Source of the DNA: Candidatus Galloscillospira excrementavium | GTDB lineage: Bacteria; Bacillota; Clostridia; Oscillospirales; Oscillospiraceae | Length of the DNA stretch: 5,751 nucleotides | Reading direction: 5' to 3' | Assembly: GCA_018711785.1 (NCBI GenBank) | Contig: DVHW01000066.1 | Coordinates: forward strand, 1 to 5,751 | Shown: positions 1 through 5,751 of the stretch, piece after piece | Position numbering within the stretch: position 1 is the stretch's first letter | Layout of the letters: the number at the start of each line of letters is the position of its first letter | Program-made: the position numbers and the translations under genes | The notes under the pieces: model-generated | Seen by the model: the letters and a program-made list of their open reading frames with translations, nothing else | What the model was told of the DNA's origin: nothing | Database searches by the model: none

Positions 1-315
1 GGCCGCCTTGTCCTGAATGGCCATCTCAGAGAGCATCTTCCGGTTGATGGAGATGCCCGCCTTCTTCAGGCCGTTCATAAAGGTGGAGTAGTTCATGCCG
101 TTCATCTTGCAGCCGGCGTTGATGCGGGTGATCCAAAGCTGACGGAAGTCGCGCTTTTTCAGCTTGCGGCCGGTGTAGGCGTAGCTCAGGGACTTCATGA
201 CCGCCTGGTTGGCCACGCGGAAGTGCTTGCTCTTGGAGCCCCAGTAGCCCTTGGCCAGCTTGAGGATCTTATTTCTTCTCTTGCGCGTCATCATCGCGCC
301 TTTGACTCTAGCCAT
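1..315 (-). CDS. rplT: 50S ribosomal protein L20, 3' end cut by window edge
   Basis: L20 binds 23S rRNA early in large-subunit assembly and, in bacteria studied, represses its own operon by binding the leader mRNA. The 105 codons in the window begin [18 protein letters not shown] and carry the L20 signature around residues 54-70 ([15 protein letters not shown]), followed by [10 protein letters not shown]. The N-terminal third is very basic, as expected for the extension that threads into rRNA. L20 is usually about 117-119 residues, so roughly the last dozen residues lie before base 1. The ATG start is fixed by an AGGAGG at 324-329, 8 nt upstream, and by the conserved MARVK start. It is the third gene of infC-rpmI-rplT, 38 nt downstream of rpmI with no terminator between. 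Identification is from clear family resemblance. Confidence 0.97.
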   Translation of the reverse strand, partial: MARVKGAMMTRKRRNKILKLAKGYWGSKSKHFRVANQAVMKSLSYAYTGRKLKKRDFRQLWITRINAGCKMNGMNYSTFMNGLKKAGISINRKMLSEMAIQDKAA

Positions 316-353
316 TTCGTTTGCCTCCTATGTGATGCATTACGCAGATGTTT

Positions 354-557
354 TTATTTGTAGGGGATCATGCGCTTGATGGCGGACTCGTTGGTGACAT
401 CCGCGTAAGCGCCGGCACGGAGGCCTCTCTTGCGCTTGGTGGTCTTGCCGTGGCCGTTGAGCAGGTGGGACTTGAACGCGTGGGCGCGCTTGACCTTGCC
501 GCTCTTGGTCAGATTGAAGCGCTTCTTAGCGCCGCTGTGTGTCTTGAGTTTAGGCAT
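354..557 (-). CDS. rpmI: 50S ribosomal protein L35
   Basis: This encodes a small basic protein of the large ribosomal subunit. The 67-residue product starts MPKLKTHSGAKKRF and contains GKVKRAHAFKSHLL, the conserved core of L35, and ends IKRMIPYK; the usual length is 64-67. The ATG is preceded by AAGGAG (567-572) with a 9-nt spacer. The reading frame stays open far upstream (to about base 2621), but that is a side effect of high GC, because the conserved MPKLKTH start and ribosome binding site fix the true N-terminus. It lies 47 nt downstream of infC and 38 nt upstream of rplT. It is presumably co-transcribed with them and under the same leader control. Confidence 0.98.
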   Translation of the reverse strand: MPKLKTHSGAKKRFNLTKSGKVKRAHAFKSHLLNGHGKTTKRKRGLRAGAYADVTNESAIKRMIPYK

Positions 558-604
558 GGTGGATGACTCCTTTTCTGTTTGATGGAAAGGGGACCGCTGG
601 GGTC

Positions 605-1135
605 CTATTTCTTTTGCTCCTTGGCGGCCTTGGGGGAGAGGAACATGGTCATGTGCCGTCCGTCCAGCTTGGGATCCTTCTCGGTGGTGGCGACCTCGGC
701 GCACTGCTCGGCGAACTTGAGCAGCAGGCCCTTGCCGATGTCGGTGTGGGCCATCTCGCGGCCGCGGAAGCGGACGGTGACCTTGACCCGGTTGCCTTCG
801 GCCAGGAACTTCTGCGCGTTGCGCAGCTTTACGTTGAAGTCGTTCACGTCGATGCCCGGGGACATGCGCACTTCCTTGATCTCCACCACGTGCTGGTTCT
901 TCCGCGCTTCCTTCTCCCGCTTCTGCTGCTCGAATTTGTACTTGCCGTAGTCCATCAGCTTGCAGACGGGGGGAGTGGCGTTGGGCGAGATCTTCACCAG
1001 GTCCAGACCCTGCTCGATGGCCTTCTCCAGGGCTTCGCGGGCGGACATGATGCCCAGCTGCTCGCCCTCGGCGGAGACAAGACGGACCTCCTTGTCCCGG
1101 ATCTCTTCGTTGAGTTGATGACCCTGTTTGCTGAT
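605..1135 (-). CDS. infC: Translation initiation factor IF-3, AUC start codon
   Basis: IF3 binds the 30S subunit, keeps it apart from 50S, and checks the start codon and initiator tRNA. The 176-residue product (usual length 160-180) begins (M)SKQGHQLNEEIRDKEVRLV and has the IF3 signature at residues 59-72 (KLMDYGKYKFEQQK), the lysine-rich linker after it, and the C-domain run RVKVTVRFRGREMAHTDIG near 116-134. No ATG, GTG or TTG lies at the homologous N-terminus. The only in-frame AUN codon there is ATC at 1133-1135, 9 nt after GGAGG, and it fits the AUU/AUC/AUA starts known for infC genes. An in-frame TTG at 1217-1219 would place coding sequence across the attenuator, and so was rejected. It is the first gene of infC-rpmI-rplT. 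Discrimination of the non-canonical start by IF3 itself is a plausible second feedback, by analogy with E. coli. Confidence 0.95.
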   Translation of the reverse strand: MSKQGHQLNEEIRDKEVRLVSAEGEQLGIMSAREALEKAIEQGLDLVKISPNATPPVCKLMDYGKYKFEQQKREKEARKNQHVVEIKEVRMSPGIDVNDFNVKLRNAQKFLAEGNRVKVTVRFRGREMAHTDIGKGLLLKFAEQCAEVATTEKDPKLDGRHMTMFLSPKAAKEQKK

Positions 1136-1142
1136 ACGAAAG

Positions 1143-1150
1143 CACCTCCC
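1143..1150 (-). promoter_or_regulatory. infC ribosome binding site that decides the AUC start
   Basis: On the minus strand the sequence is GGGAGGTG, with the GGAGG core at 1145-1149, placing the ATC at 1133-1135 at an ideal 9-nt spacing. An ATG two bases upstream of the GGGAGG run is out of the IF3 frame and sits on the wrong side of this site, so it is not a competing start. The site overlaps GAGGTGCT (1141-1148), which is complementary to a leader segment at 1242-1249 and could therefore be masked. Confidence 0.85.
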
Positions 1151-1185
1151 ATTCTCTTTGGGCGCCGCTTTCTCCCGAAGGACAG

Positions 1186-1212
1186 AAAAAACGGGCCCCT
1201 TGCGGGTACCCG
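1186..1212 (-). terminator. Intrinsic terminator (attenuator) in the infC leader
   Basis: On the minus strand, CGGG (1209-1212) pairs with CCCG (1192-1195) around an inner CCC/GGG stem (1204-1206 with 1197-1199) capped by a GCAA tetraloop (1200-1203), with a small TA/G internal loop between the two stems. Six U residues follow at 1186-1191. It lies upstream of infC rather than after a gene, so it acts as an attenuator controlling read-through into infC-rpmI-rplT. A small UUCG-capped hairpin (1173-1182) follows it. Confidence 0.82.
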
Positions 1213-1326
1213 AGTCCAAACAGGCGCAAAGACACCTTCCAGAGGTGCTGCGCGGCGGTGTTGACCCCCTCGCCCGCGGCGGGAGGTGAGGACGGAGGTA
1301 CCCTTCCTGCTTTATTGTGCGCTGAT

Positions 1327-1355
1327 ATTCTAGCAGACGGGAGGGCCTTTGTCAA
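1327..1355 (-). promoter_or_regulatory. Sigma-A promoter of infC-rpmI-rplT
   Basis: On the minus strand there is a perfect -35 TTGACA (1350-1355), a 17-nt spacer and a -10 TAGAAT (1327-1332). A TGC just before the -10 gives an extended -10. The predicted start is near 1320. The strength fits a ribosomal-protein operon whose control is exerted downstream by attenuation. Confidence 0.9.
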
Positions 1356-1427
1356 CAGGAAATTTGCCGCCCGGCGGAAAAATCCGGGGGCTTTACGGAG
1401 GGGAGGCCCCGACCAGAAAAATTTTAC

Positions 1428-1456
1428 TTTCTTTTTACATTCTGATATGGCACAAT
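1428..1456 (+). promoter_or_regulatory. Weak candidate promoter of the metallophosphatase gene
   Basis: Between the infC promoter and the divergent gene, the best plus-strand match is an extended -10 (TGG then CACAAT at 1451-1456). It has only a poor -35 (TTTCTT, 1428-1433) at 17-nt spacing. The surrounding 1415-1440 stretch is T-rich and unlike the GC-rich genes. A promoter is expected here because the gene diverges from infC, but the exact boxes are uncertain. Confidence 0.3.
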
Positions 1457-1487
1457 AGAGATACCAGTTCACGAGGAGGAATTCCCA

Positions 1488-3419
1488 ATGACGAGAAGAA
1501 CCCTCAGACGATATAGCGCCGCGCTCCTGGCCCTGGTGATGGCCTGCGCCCTGGCCCTGTCCGCCCTGGCCGCGGGGGAGGGGGGCGGGACGGAGGACCT
1601 GACCATCCTCTTCACCCACGACACCCACGACCACTTCCTGCCCATGCCGGACGAGGCGGGCGGGGAGTACGGCGGGTACACCCGCCTGGCTACCGTGCTG
1701 AAGGAGCAGCGGGCGGCGGCGGACAACCCGGTGGTCACCCTGGACGCCGGGGACTTCTCCATGGGCTCCCTGTTCCAGACCATTTACGCCACCGACGCGC
1801 CCGAGCTGCGGGCCCTGGGGGCCATGGGATTTGATGTGACCACCCTGGGCAACCACGAGTTCGACTACCGCGCCCAGGGGCTGGCCGATATGCTGCGGGC
1901 GGCGGTGGAGAGCGGGGACCCCCTGCCCGCCCTGGTCCAGGCGAACTACAAGCCCCCGGAGGGGGATGCCGACACCTGGGCGGCCTGGAACGAGTACGGC
2001 ATCACCGACTACACCGTGGTAGAGCGGGACGGCCTGCGGGTGGCGGTGTTCGGCCTGCTGGGGGTGGACGCCGATGAGTGCGCCCCCATGTCGGGCATGG
2101 AGTTTGAGCCCATCGCCGACGCCGCCCGCCGGGTGGTGGCCCAGATCGAGGCCGAGGCGGAGGCCGACTATGTCATCTGCCTGTCCCATTCGGGCACCGA
2201 CGGGGCCCGGGGCGAGGACTACGAGCTGGCCCGGGCGGTGGACGGCATCGACGTCATCCTTTCCGGCCACACCCACACCACCCTGGCCCAGCCCATCGAG
2301 GTGAACGGCACCCTGATTGTTTCCTGCGGAGAGTATACCCAGAACCTGGGGGTGCTCACCGTCGGGAAGGAGGGGGAGGCGGCGGCCCTGCGCAGCTACG
2401 AGCTCATCCCCATCGACGAGACTGTGGCCGACGACCCGGAGCTGTCCGCCTTGGCGGCACAGTTCAAGACCATGGTGGACGCCGACTACCTCTCCCAGTA
2501 CGGCATGACCTTTGACGAGGTGCTGGCCTCCAGCTCCTTCTCCTTTACCCCCATCGGCCAGTTCGCCCAGGAGCAGCGTGAGGACCCCCTGGGCAGCCTG
2601 ATCGCCGACTCCTACGTCCACGCGGTGAGGGAGGCGGAGGGGGAGGACTACGTGCCGGTGGACTTCGCGGTGGTGGCCGCCGGAGTCATCCGGGGCTCCT
2701 TCGCCCAGGGGGACATCACGGTGTCCGACGCCTTCAATGTCTCCTCCCTGGGCTCGGGGGCGGACGGCACGCCGGGCTACCCCCTCATCTCGGTCTACCT
2801 CACCGGCCGGGAACTGCGGGACGCCTTTGAGGTGGACGCCTCAGTGACCCCCATCATGCCGGCGGCCCAGCTCTATGGCGCGGGCATGACCTGGACCTAT
2901 AACCCCAATCGGATGATCTTCAACAAGGTCACCGCCTGCGCCCAGGTGCTGGAGGACGGCACCCGGGTCCCCCTGGAAGACGACCGGCTCTACCGGGTGG
3001 TCACCGGGCTCTACTCCGGGCAGATGCTGGGGACGGTCAACTCCAAGTCCTTCGGCCTGCTCACCATCACCCCCAAGGACGAAAACGGCGTGCCGGTGGA
3101 GGACTTTGAGGACTGCATCATCTATAACCAGAACGGCTCCGAGGTGAAGGAGTGGTACGCCCTGGCCTCCTATCTCCGGTCCATGGGCACCGTGGACAGC
3201 CGCTACGCCGCCCCGGAGGGGCGGAAGGCAGCGGTGGACAGCTGGAACCCGGTGGAGCTGCTCAAAGCTCCCAACTGGATCACCCTGCTGGCGCTGGGCA
3301 TCGTCCTGGTGCTGGCGGCCCTGGTGGTGTTCATCATTTACCGCCTCGCCACCCGGAGGCGCCGCCGGATGCACCGGAGCGGCGGCGGAAAGAGCAGCTA
3401 CCGCAGATACCGGGGCTGA
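1488..3419 (+). CDS. Exported, membrane-anchored metallophosphatase/5'-nucleotidase (UshA/YfkN family)
   Basis: It probably dephosphorylates nucleotides or related phosphoesters outside the membrane, using a two-metal centre. The 643 residues start with a basic, hydrophobic signal peptide (likely cleaved after LSALAA, about residue 29). The calcineurin-like domain follows with its metal-ligand motifs: FTHDTHDH (D45, H47), DAGDF (D89), LGNHE (N122, H123), LSHSG (H234) and SGHTHT (H261, H263). A C-terminal 5'-nucleotidase domain covers about 345-550, including DPLGSLIADSY and GVIRGSFAQGDITVSDAFN. A transmembrane helix at about 597-620 is followed by RRRRR, so the enzyme should stay tethered with a short cytoplasmic tail. 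The family's NGG-I-R substrate motif reads AAGVIR here, so substrate preference is open. The start is set by AGGAGG at 1474-1479, 8 nt upstream. The family is certain; the substrate is not. Confidence 0.9.
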   Translation: MTRRTLRRYSAALLALVMACALALSALAAGEGGGTEDLTILFTHDTHDHFLPMPDEAGGEYGGYTRLATVLKEQRAAADNPVVTLDAGDFSMGSLFQTIYATDAPELRALGAMGFDVTTLGNHEFDYRAQGLADMLRAAVESGDPLPALVQANYKPPEGDADTWAAWNEYGITDYTVVERDGLRVAVFGLLGVDADECAPMSGMEFEPIADAARRVVAQIEAEAEADYVICLSHSGTDGARGEDYELARAVDGIDVILSGHTHTTLAQPIEVNGTLIVSCGEYTQNLGVLTVGKEGEAAALRSYELIPIDETVADDPELSALAAQFKTMVDADYLSQYGMTFDEVLASSSFSFTPIGQFAQEQREDPLGSLIADSYVHAVREAEGEDYVPVDFAVVAAGVIRGSFAQGDITVSDAFNVSSLGSGADGTPGYPLISVYLTGRELRDAFEVDASVTPIMPAAQLYGAGMTWTYNPNRMIFNKVTACAQVLEDGTRVPLEDDRLYRVVTGLYSGQMLGTVNSKSFGLLTITPKDENGVPVEDFEDCIIYNQNGSEVKEWYALASYLRSMGTVDSRYAAPEGRKAAVDSWNPVELLKAPNWITLLALGIVLVLAALVVFIIYRLATRRRRRMHRSGGGKSSYRRYRG

Positions 3420-3454
3420 AACCCAGAGAGCAGACGGAAAAGAGGATTTGACCG

Positions 3455-4192
3455 ATGAAAGAGAATCTGTATGACAACGAGGAATTTTTTGCCCGGTACA
3501 GCGCCTTTCCCCGCTCGGTAGAGGGGCTGAGGGCGGCAGGGGAGTGGCACGAGCTCCGGCGCCTGCTGCCCCCCTTTGCCGGGAAGCGGGTGTTGGACCT
3601 GGGGTGCGGCTTTGGCTGGCACTGCCGGTACGCGGCGGAGCAGGGAGCAGCCCGGGTGGTGGGCCTGGACCTGTCGGAGAAGATGCTCGCCCGGGCCCGC
3701 CGGGAGACAACGGACCCCAGGATCGCCTATGTGCGGGGGGCCATGGAGGACCTGGAGGCGCCCCCGGGCTCCTTTGACGTGGTTTTGAGCTCCCTGACCC
3801 TCCACTATGTGGAGGACCTGGAGCCGGTGTTCCGCCGCATCTTCATGGCTCTCGCGCCGGGCGGGGACTTCGTGTTCTCCTGCGAGCACCCCATCTTTAC
3901 CGCTGAGGGCGCCCAGGAGTGGTGCCGGAATGAGGCGGGGGAGAACCTCCACTGGCCGGTGGACCATTACTTCTCCGAGGGGGCACGGACAGCCCACTTC
4001 CTGGGCTGCGAGGTGGTGAAGTACCACCGGACCCTGACCACCTATGTGGAGACCCTGCTCCGGACCGGCTTTGCCCTCACGGCTCTGGTGGAGCCCCGGC
4101 CCGACCCGGCGCTGATGGACGTGCCCGGCATGGCGGACGAGCTCCGCCGGCCCATGATGCTGCTGGTCTCGGCAAAAAAGCCGCAAGCATAA
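3455..4192 (+). CDS. Class I SAM-dependent methyltransferase, substrate unknown
   Basis: This is a soluble enzyme expected to transfer a methyl group from S-adenosylmethionine to a small molecule. The 245-residue protein has a Rossmann-type Methyltransf_11/UbiE-like core: motif I VLDLGCGFG (46-54) for SAM binding, acidic D72 in GLDLSE at the end of strand 2, GAMEDL (95-100), motif IV FDVVLSSLTLHYVED (107-121), and ALAPGGDFVFSCEHP (132-146). The C-terminal 100 residues contain HWPVDHYFSEG and probably form the substrate lid. They do not identify the acceptor. There is no signal peptide or membrane segment. The ATG has AGAGGA (3441-3446) 8 nt upstream. It follows the metallophosphatase by 35 nt with no terminator, so the two are probably one transcript, though no functional link is evident. 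Confidence 0.88.
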   Translation: MKENLYDNEEFFARYSAFPRSVEGLRAAGEWHELRRLLPPFAGKRVLDLGCGFGWHCRYAAEQGAARVVGLDLSEKMLARARRETTDPRIAYVRGAMEDLEAPPGSFDVVLSSLTLHYVEDLEPVFRRIFMALAPGGDFVFSCEHPIFTAEGAQEWCRNEAGENLHWPVDHYFSEGARTAHFLGCEVVKYHRTLTTYVETLLRTGFALTALVEPRPDPALMDVPGMADELRRPMMLLVSAKKPQA

Positions 4193-4240
4193 AAGAAACA
4201 CGGGGCCATCCGGCAGATGGCCCCGTGTTCTGTATTTTCT
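4191..4240. terminator. Bidirectional intrinsic terminator between convergent genes
   Basis: A perfect 13-bp stem pairs 4197-4209 with 4217-4229 (GGGGCCAT against ATGGCCCC in the upper part) around a 7-nt loop, 4210-4216. On the plus strand it is followed by TCTGTATTTTCTTT, ending the methyltransferase transcript just after its stop codon. On the minus strand it is followed by TTTCTTTT, ending the SleB-like gene, whose stop lies 18 nt before the stem. Confidence 0.92.
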
Positions 4241-4247
4241 TTAACCG

Positions 4248-5087
4248 TTAACCGTAGAAGGCGTGGCCGCCGATGACGGTTATCAGGTCCTTGTTGATGG
4301 AGGCCCAGCACTCCAGGCCCACCGCGCTGAACCAGTAGGCGTCCGGGACCACGCTGGCCCCGTCCAGGCACAGCTTGGCGGCCAGGATGGACTCCTCATT
4401 GGGCGTGGCGTTGGTGGCGCCGGGGAACTGGTTCTTCTGGAAGAGCACGTCATAGACTGTGTCCGGGAAGGAGGGGTGCTCCACCCGGTTGAGGATGACG
4501 TTGCCCACGGCGATTTTGCCCTCCAGGGGCTGGTTGCCGCTCTCGTGCATGATGACCCGGGCGATGAGGTCCAGCTCCTCGGCGTTATAATAAGTATCTC
4601 CGCTCTCCAGCGGGGTGCCGCCGCCGGTGAGGAGCACCCGGCCGTCCCACTCCACGGTGGCGCCCAGGGCCTGAGCCAGGACCCGGACCGGGACCAGGGT
4701 GTCACCCGCTGCGTCGAACTTGACGCCGTCGGGGATGTAGAGATAGCGCCCGTTGACGACGAGGTAGCAGGTGCCGACCCGGGCGGACAACTCAAAATCC
4801 TCGGCCCGTGCCATCATCTGATTGTCCTCCCAGGTGATGACTGCATCGGGCCGGAGGGCCAGAGTGGCGCCATAGAGAGAAACATAAGAAGTTCCGTCGT
4901 AGAGCTCCGCACGGAAGTTTGTCATGGTCTCGCCGTTGATCACCACTTCTGCGGTGGTGACCGTGGCCTGCGCAGCTTCCTCTGCGCCGGGCGCAGTCTG
5001 CGAGTCAACCTCCTCGGCAAAGGCCTGGGTGCCCATGCTGAGGGTCAGCGCAAGGCAGAGCCCGGCGCAGAACAGCTGTTTCTTCAT
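4248..5087 (-). CDS. Secreted SleB-like cell-wall hydrolase with copper-amine-oxidase-N stalk
   Basis: It probably cleaves peptidoglycan outside the membrane. SleB/CwlJ relatives (Hydrolase_2 family) degrade spore cortex, but many clostridial members are of unknown use. The 279-residue protein begins MKKQLFCAG, with a signal peptide likely cut after AFA (residue 24) and a short acidic linker. Residues about 47-155 resemble the copper amine oxidase N-terminal domain, a stalk or binding module; the clearest part is LVVNGRYLYIPDG...DTLVPVRVLAQALGATVEWDG. Residues about 170-279 are the SleB-type catalytic domain: LDLIARVIMHESGNQPLEGK (with E182 the likely catalytic glutamate), AVGNVILNRV and a terminal IGGHAFYG. 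An upstream ATG at 5112-5114 was rejected, since AAGGAG at 5096-5101 serves the MKK start and the signal peptide begins there. No germination genes are in view, so a spore role is unproven. Confidence 0.87.
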   Translation of the reverse strand: MKKQLFCAGLCLALTLSMGTQAFAEEVDSQTAPGAEEAAQATVTTAEVVINGETMTNFRAELYDGTSYVSLYGATLALRPDAVITWEDNQMMARAEDFELSARVGTCYLVVNGRYLYIPDGVKFDAAGDTLVPVRVLAQALGATVEWDGRVLLTGGGTPLESGDTYYNAEELDLIARVIMHESGNQPLEGKIAVGNVILNRVEHPSFPDTVYDVLFQKNQFPGATNATPNEESILAAKLCLDGASVVPDAYWFSAVGLECWASINKDLITVIGGHAFYG

Positions 5088-5095
5088 GTACTCAA

Positions 5096-5101
5096 CTCCT
5101 T
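5096..5101 (-). promoter_or_regulatory. Ribosome binding site deciding the hydrolase start
   Basis: AAGGAG on the minus strand lies 8 nt before the ATG at 5085-5087. The alternative in-frame ATG at 5112-5114 lies upstream of this site, inside a palindrome, with no ribosome binding site of its own. Confidence 0.85.
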
Positions 5102-5106
5102 GGGTT

Positions 5107-5122
5107 GTTTCCATTTGGAAAC
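5107..5122. repeat. Perfect inverted repeat in the hydrolase 5' untranslated region
   Basis: GTTTCC (5107-5112) and GGAAAC (5117-5122) are perfect inverted copies around ATTT. The element lies about 7-22 nt downstream of the predicted transcription start and just before the ribosome binding site. It could be an operator or a small mRNA hairpin. No U-tract follows, so it is not a terminator. Confidence 0.6.
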
Positions 5123-5125
5123 CTG

Positions 5126-5144
5126 TTGTAACCGCATTGTAACC
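5126..5144 (-). repeat. Tandem 8-bp direct repeats overlapping the hydrolase -10 box
   Basis: GGTTACAA occurs twice on the minus strand, at 5137-5144 and 5126-5133, with an 11-nt period, close to one helical turn. The upstream copy contains most of the -10 box (TACAAT) and the downstream copy covers the predicted start point. This is where a repressor would act, but no regulator family is recognised from the motif. Confidence 0.55.
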
Positions 5145-5164
5145 TATTTGGGAGTGAAATGCAA
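5136..5164 (-). promoter_or_regulatory. Sigma-A promoter of the SleB-like hydrolase gene
   Basis: On the minus strand, -35 TTGCAT (5159-5164), a 17-nt spacer and -10 TACAAT (5136-5141) give a good vegetative-type promoter with a start near 5129 and a leader of about 42 nt. The region upstream, 5165-5227, is markedly A/T-rich, including AAAATTTT at 5168-5175, and might help polymerase binding. No gene is seen in 5088-5296. The match is to the housekeeping sigma, not an obvious sporulation sigma. Confidence 0.75.
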
Positions 5165-5227
5165 GAGTAAAATTTTCCAGTCAAAGAAAACAGACCAAAA
5201 ACAACGTAAAACTCCGAGAATAGGCAC

Positions 5228-5266
5228 AAAAACTGCCGGCCTGTGCGAAAAGGCACAGACCGGCAG
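5228..5266 (-). terminator. Intrinsic terminator of guaB
   Basis: In minus-strand RNA, CUGCCGG (5260-5266) pairs with CCGGCAG (5233-5239) and CUGUGC (5253-5258) with GCACAG (5241-5246), around a 6-nt loop. The position between the two stems (5259 with 5240) is U-G, so the 14-bp stem is continuous in this orientation only; on the plus strand it would be a C/A mismatch. Five U residues follow at 5228-5232. The stem begins 30 nt after the guaB stop codon. Confidence 0.92.
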
Positions 5267-5296
5267 TCGCCTTGCAAAGCCGAAAGGTTACAAAAG

Positions 5297-5751
<455 letters not shown>

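Larger units (their letters stand above)
1136..1320 (-). ncRNA. infC-rpmI-rplT mRNA leader, putative L20-responsive attenuator
   Basis: The leader is about 185 nt from the predicted transcription start (around 1320) to the infC start codon. A long-range helix pairs GGGTACCTCCGTCC (1303 down to 1290) with GGACTCGGGTACCC (1217 down to 1204): 11 Watson-Crick pairs, one G-U and a 2x2 internal loop. It encloses a two-part hairpin, GCGCA/TGCGC (1249-1253 with 1224-1228) over CACCT/AGGTG (1243-1247 with 1233-1237). The 3' strand of the long helix is also the 5' arm of the intrinsic terminator at 1186-1212, so the two folds exclude each other. In Bacillus subtilis the same operon is autoregulated by L20 through premature termination. 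Assignment to that L20 leader class is inferred from position and fold; L20 binding is not shown by the sequence. Confidence 0.75.

Noticed and set aside
1136..1219. N-terminal extension of IF3 from an in-frame TTG
   Set aside because: The extension translates the attenuator hairpin and its U-tract, has no ribosome binding site, and lies upstream of the strong GGGAGGTG site serving the ATC start.
563..1264. Long plus-strand open frame opposite infC
   Set aside because: The product is low-complexity, leucine- and glycine-rich, and a mirror of the infC codons. No ribosome binding site or family resemblance was seen.
1367..1377. Palindrome CCGCCCGGCGG upstream of the infC promoter
   Set aside because: It is short and GC-only in a GC-rich genome, with no partner site and no U-tract in a useful position. 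It is not distinguishable from chance.
354..2621. A 755-codon open frame on the minus strand continuous with rpmI
   Set aside because: It runs antisense through the metallophosphatase and across the promoter, leader and infC in another frame. Only its last 67 codons resemble a known protein (L35). It is a by-product of few stop codons at high GC.
4241..4254. Tandem TTAACCG duplication at the hydrolase stop codon
   Set aside because: It is only two 7-bp copies, with no effect on the frame upstream of the stop. It is probably chance or a small replication slip.
5088..5114. Nine-residue N-terminal extension (METTQGVEY) of the hydrolase
   Set aside because: The AAGGAG ribosome binding site lies inside it, and the signal peptide begins naturally at MKK.

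Overview
The window comes from a GC-rich member of the Firmicutes. The infC-rpmI-rplT operon has an attenuator-type leader typical of Firmicutes, strong AGGAGG-type ribosome binding sites, and a SleB-family cell-wall hydrolase joined to a copper-amine-oxidase-N-type stalk. Together these fit a gut-type Clostridia lineage such as Oscillospiraceae (for example Flavonifractor-like). That placement is inferred from protein resemblance and base composition, not from a search.

Bases 1-1355 (minus strand) hold a classical translation operon. It runs from a near-consensus sigma-A promoter (1327-1355), through a structured leader of about 185 nt with an intrinsic terminator (1186-1212), into infC (IF3, with an AUC start codon), rpmI (L35) and rplT (L20, cut by the window edge). 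The leader can form two mutually exclusive structures. In one, a long-range helix captures the 5' arm of the terminator; in the other, the terminator hairpin forms. This is the arrangement expected for L20 autoregulation.

Bases 1356-4240 (plus strand) hold a divergent pair. The first gene encodes an exported, membrane-anchored metallophosphatase/5'-nucleotidase (UshA/YfkN-type). A class I SAM-dependent methyltransferase follows 35 nt later. The pair ends at a 13-bp hairpin with U-rich tracts on both sides, which can also stop the convergent gene.

Bases 4241-5751 (minus strand) hold a secreted SleB-like cell-wall hydrolase with its own promoter. Direct repeats and a palindrome cluster around that promoter. 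Next comes the 3' end of guaB (IMP dehydrogenase), which runs off the window and has its own strong terminator.

No mobile element, CRISPR array, tRNA or rRNA was seen. I found no evidence of a previously undescribed multi-gene system. The most informative signals are regulatory: the alternative folds of the infC leader, the AUC start of infC, and the repeat cluster at the hydrolase promoter.
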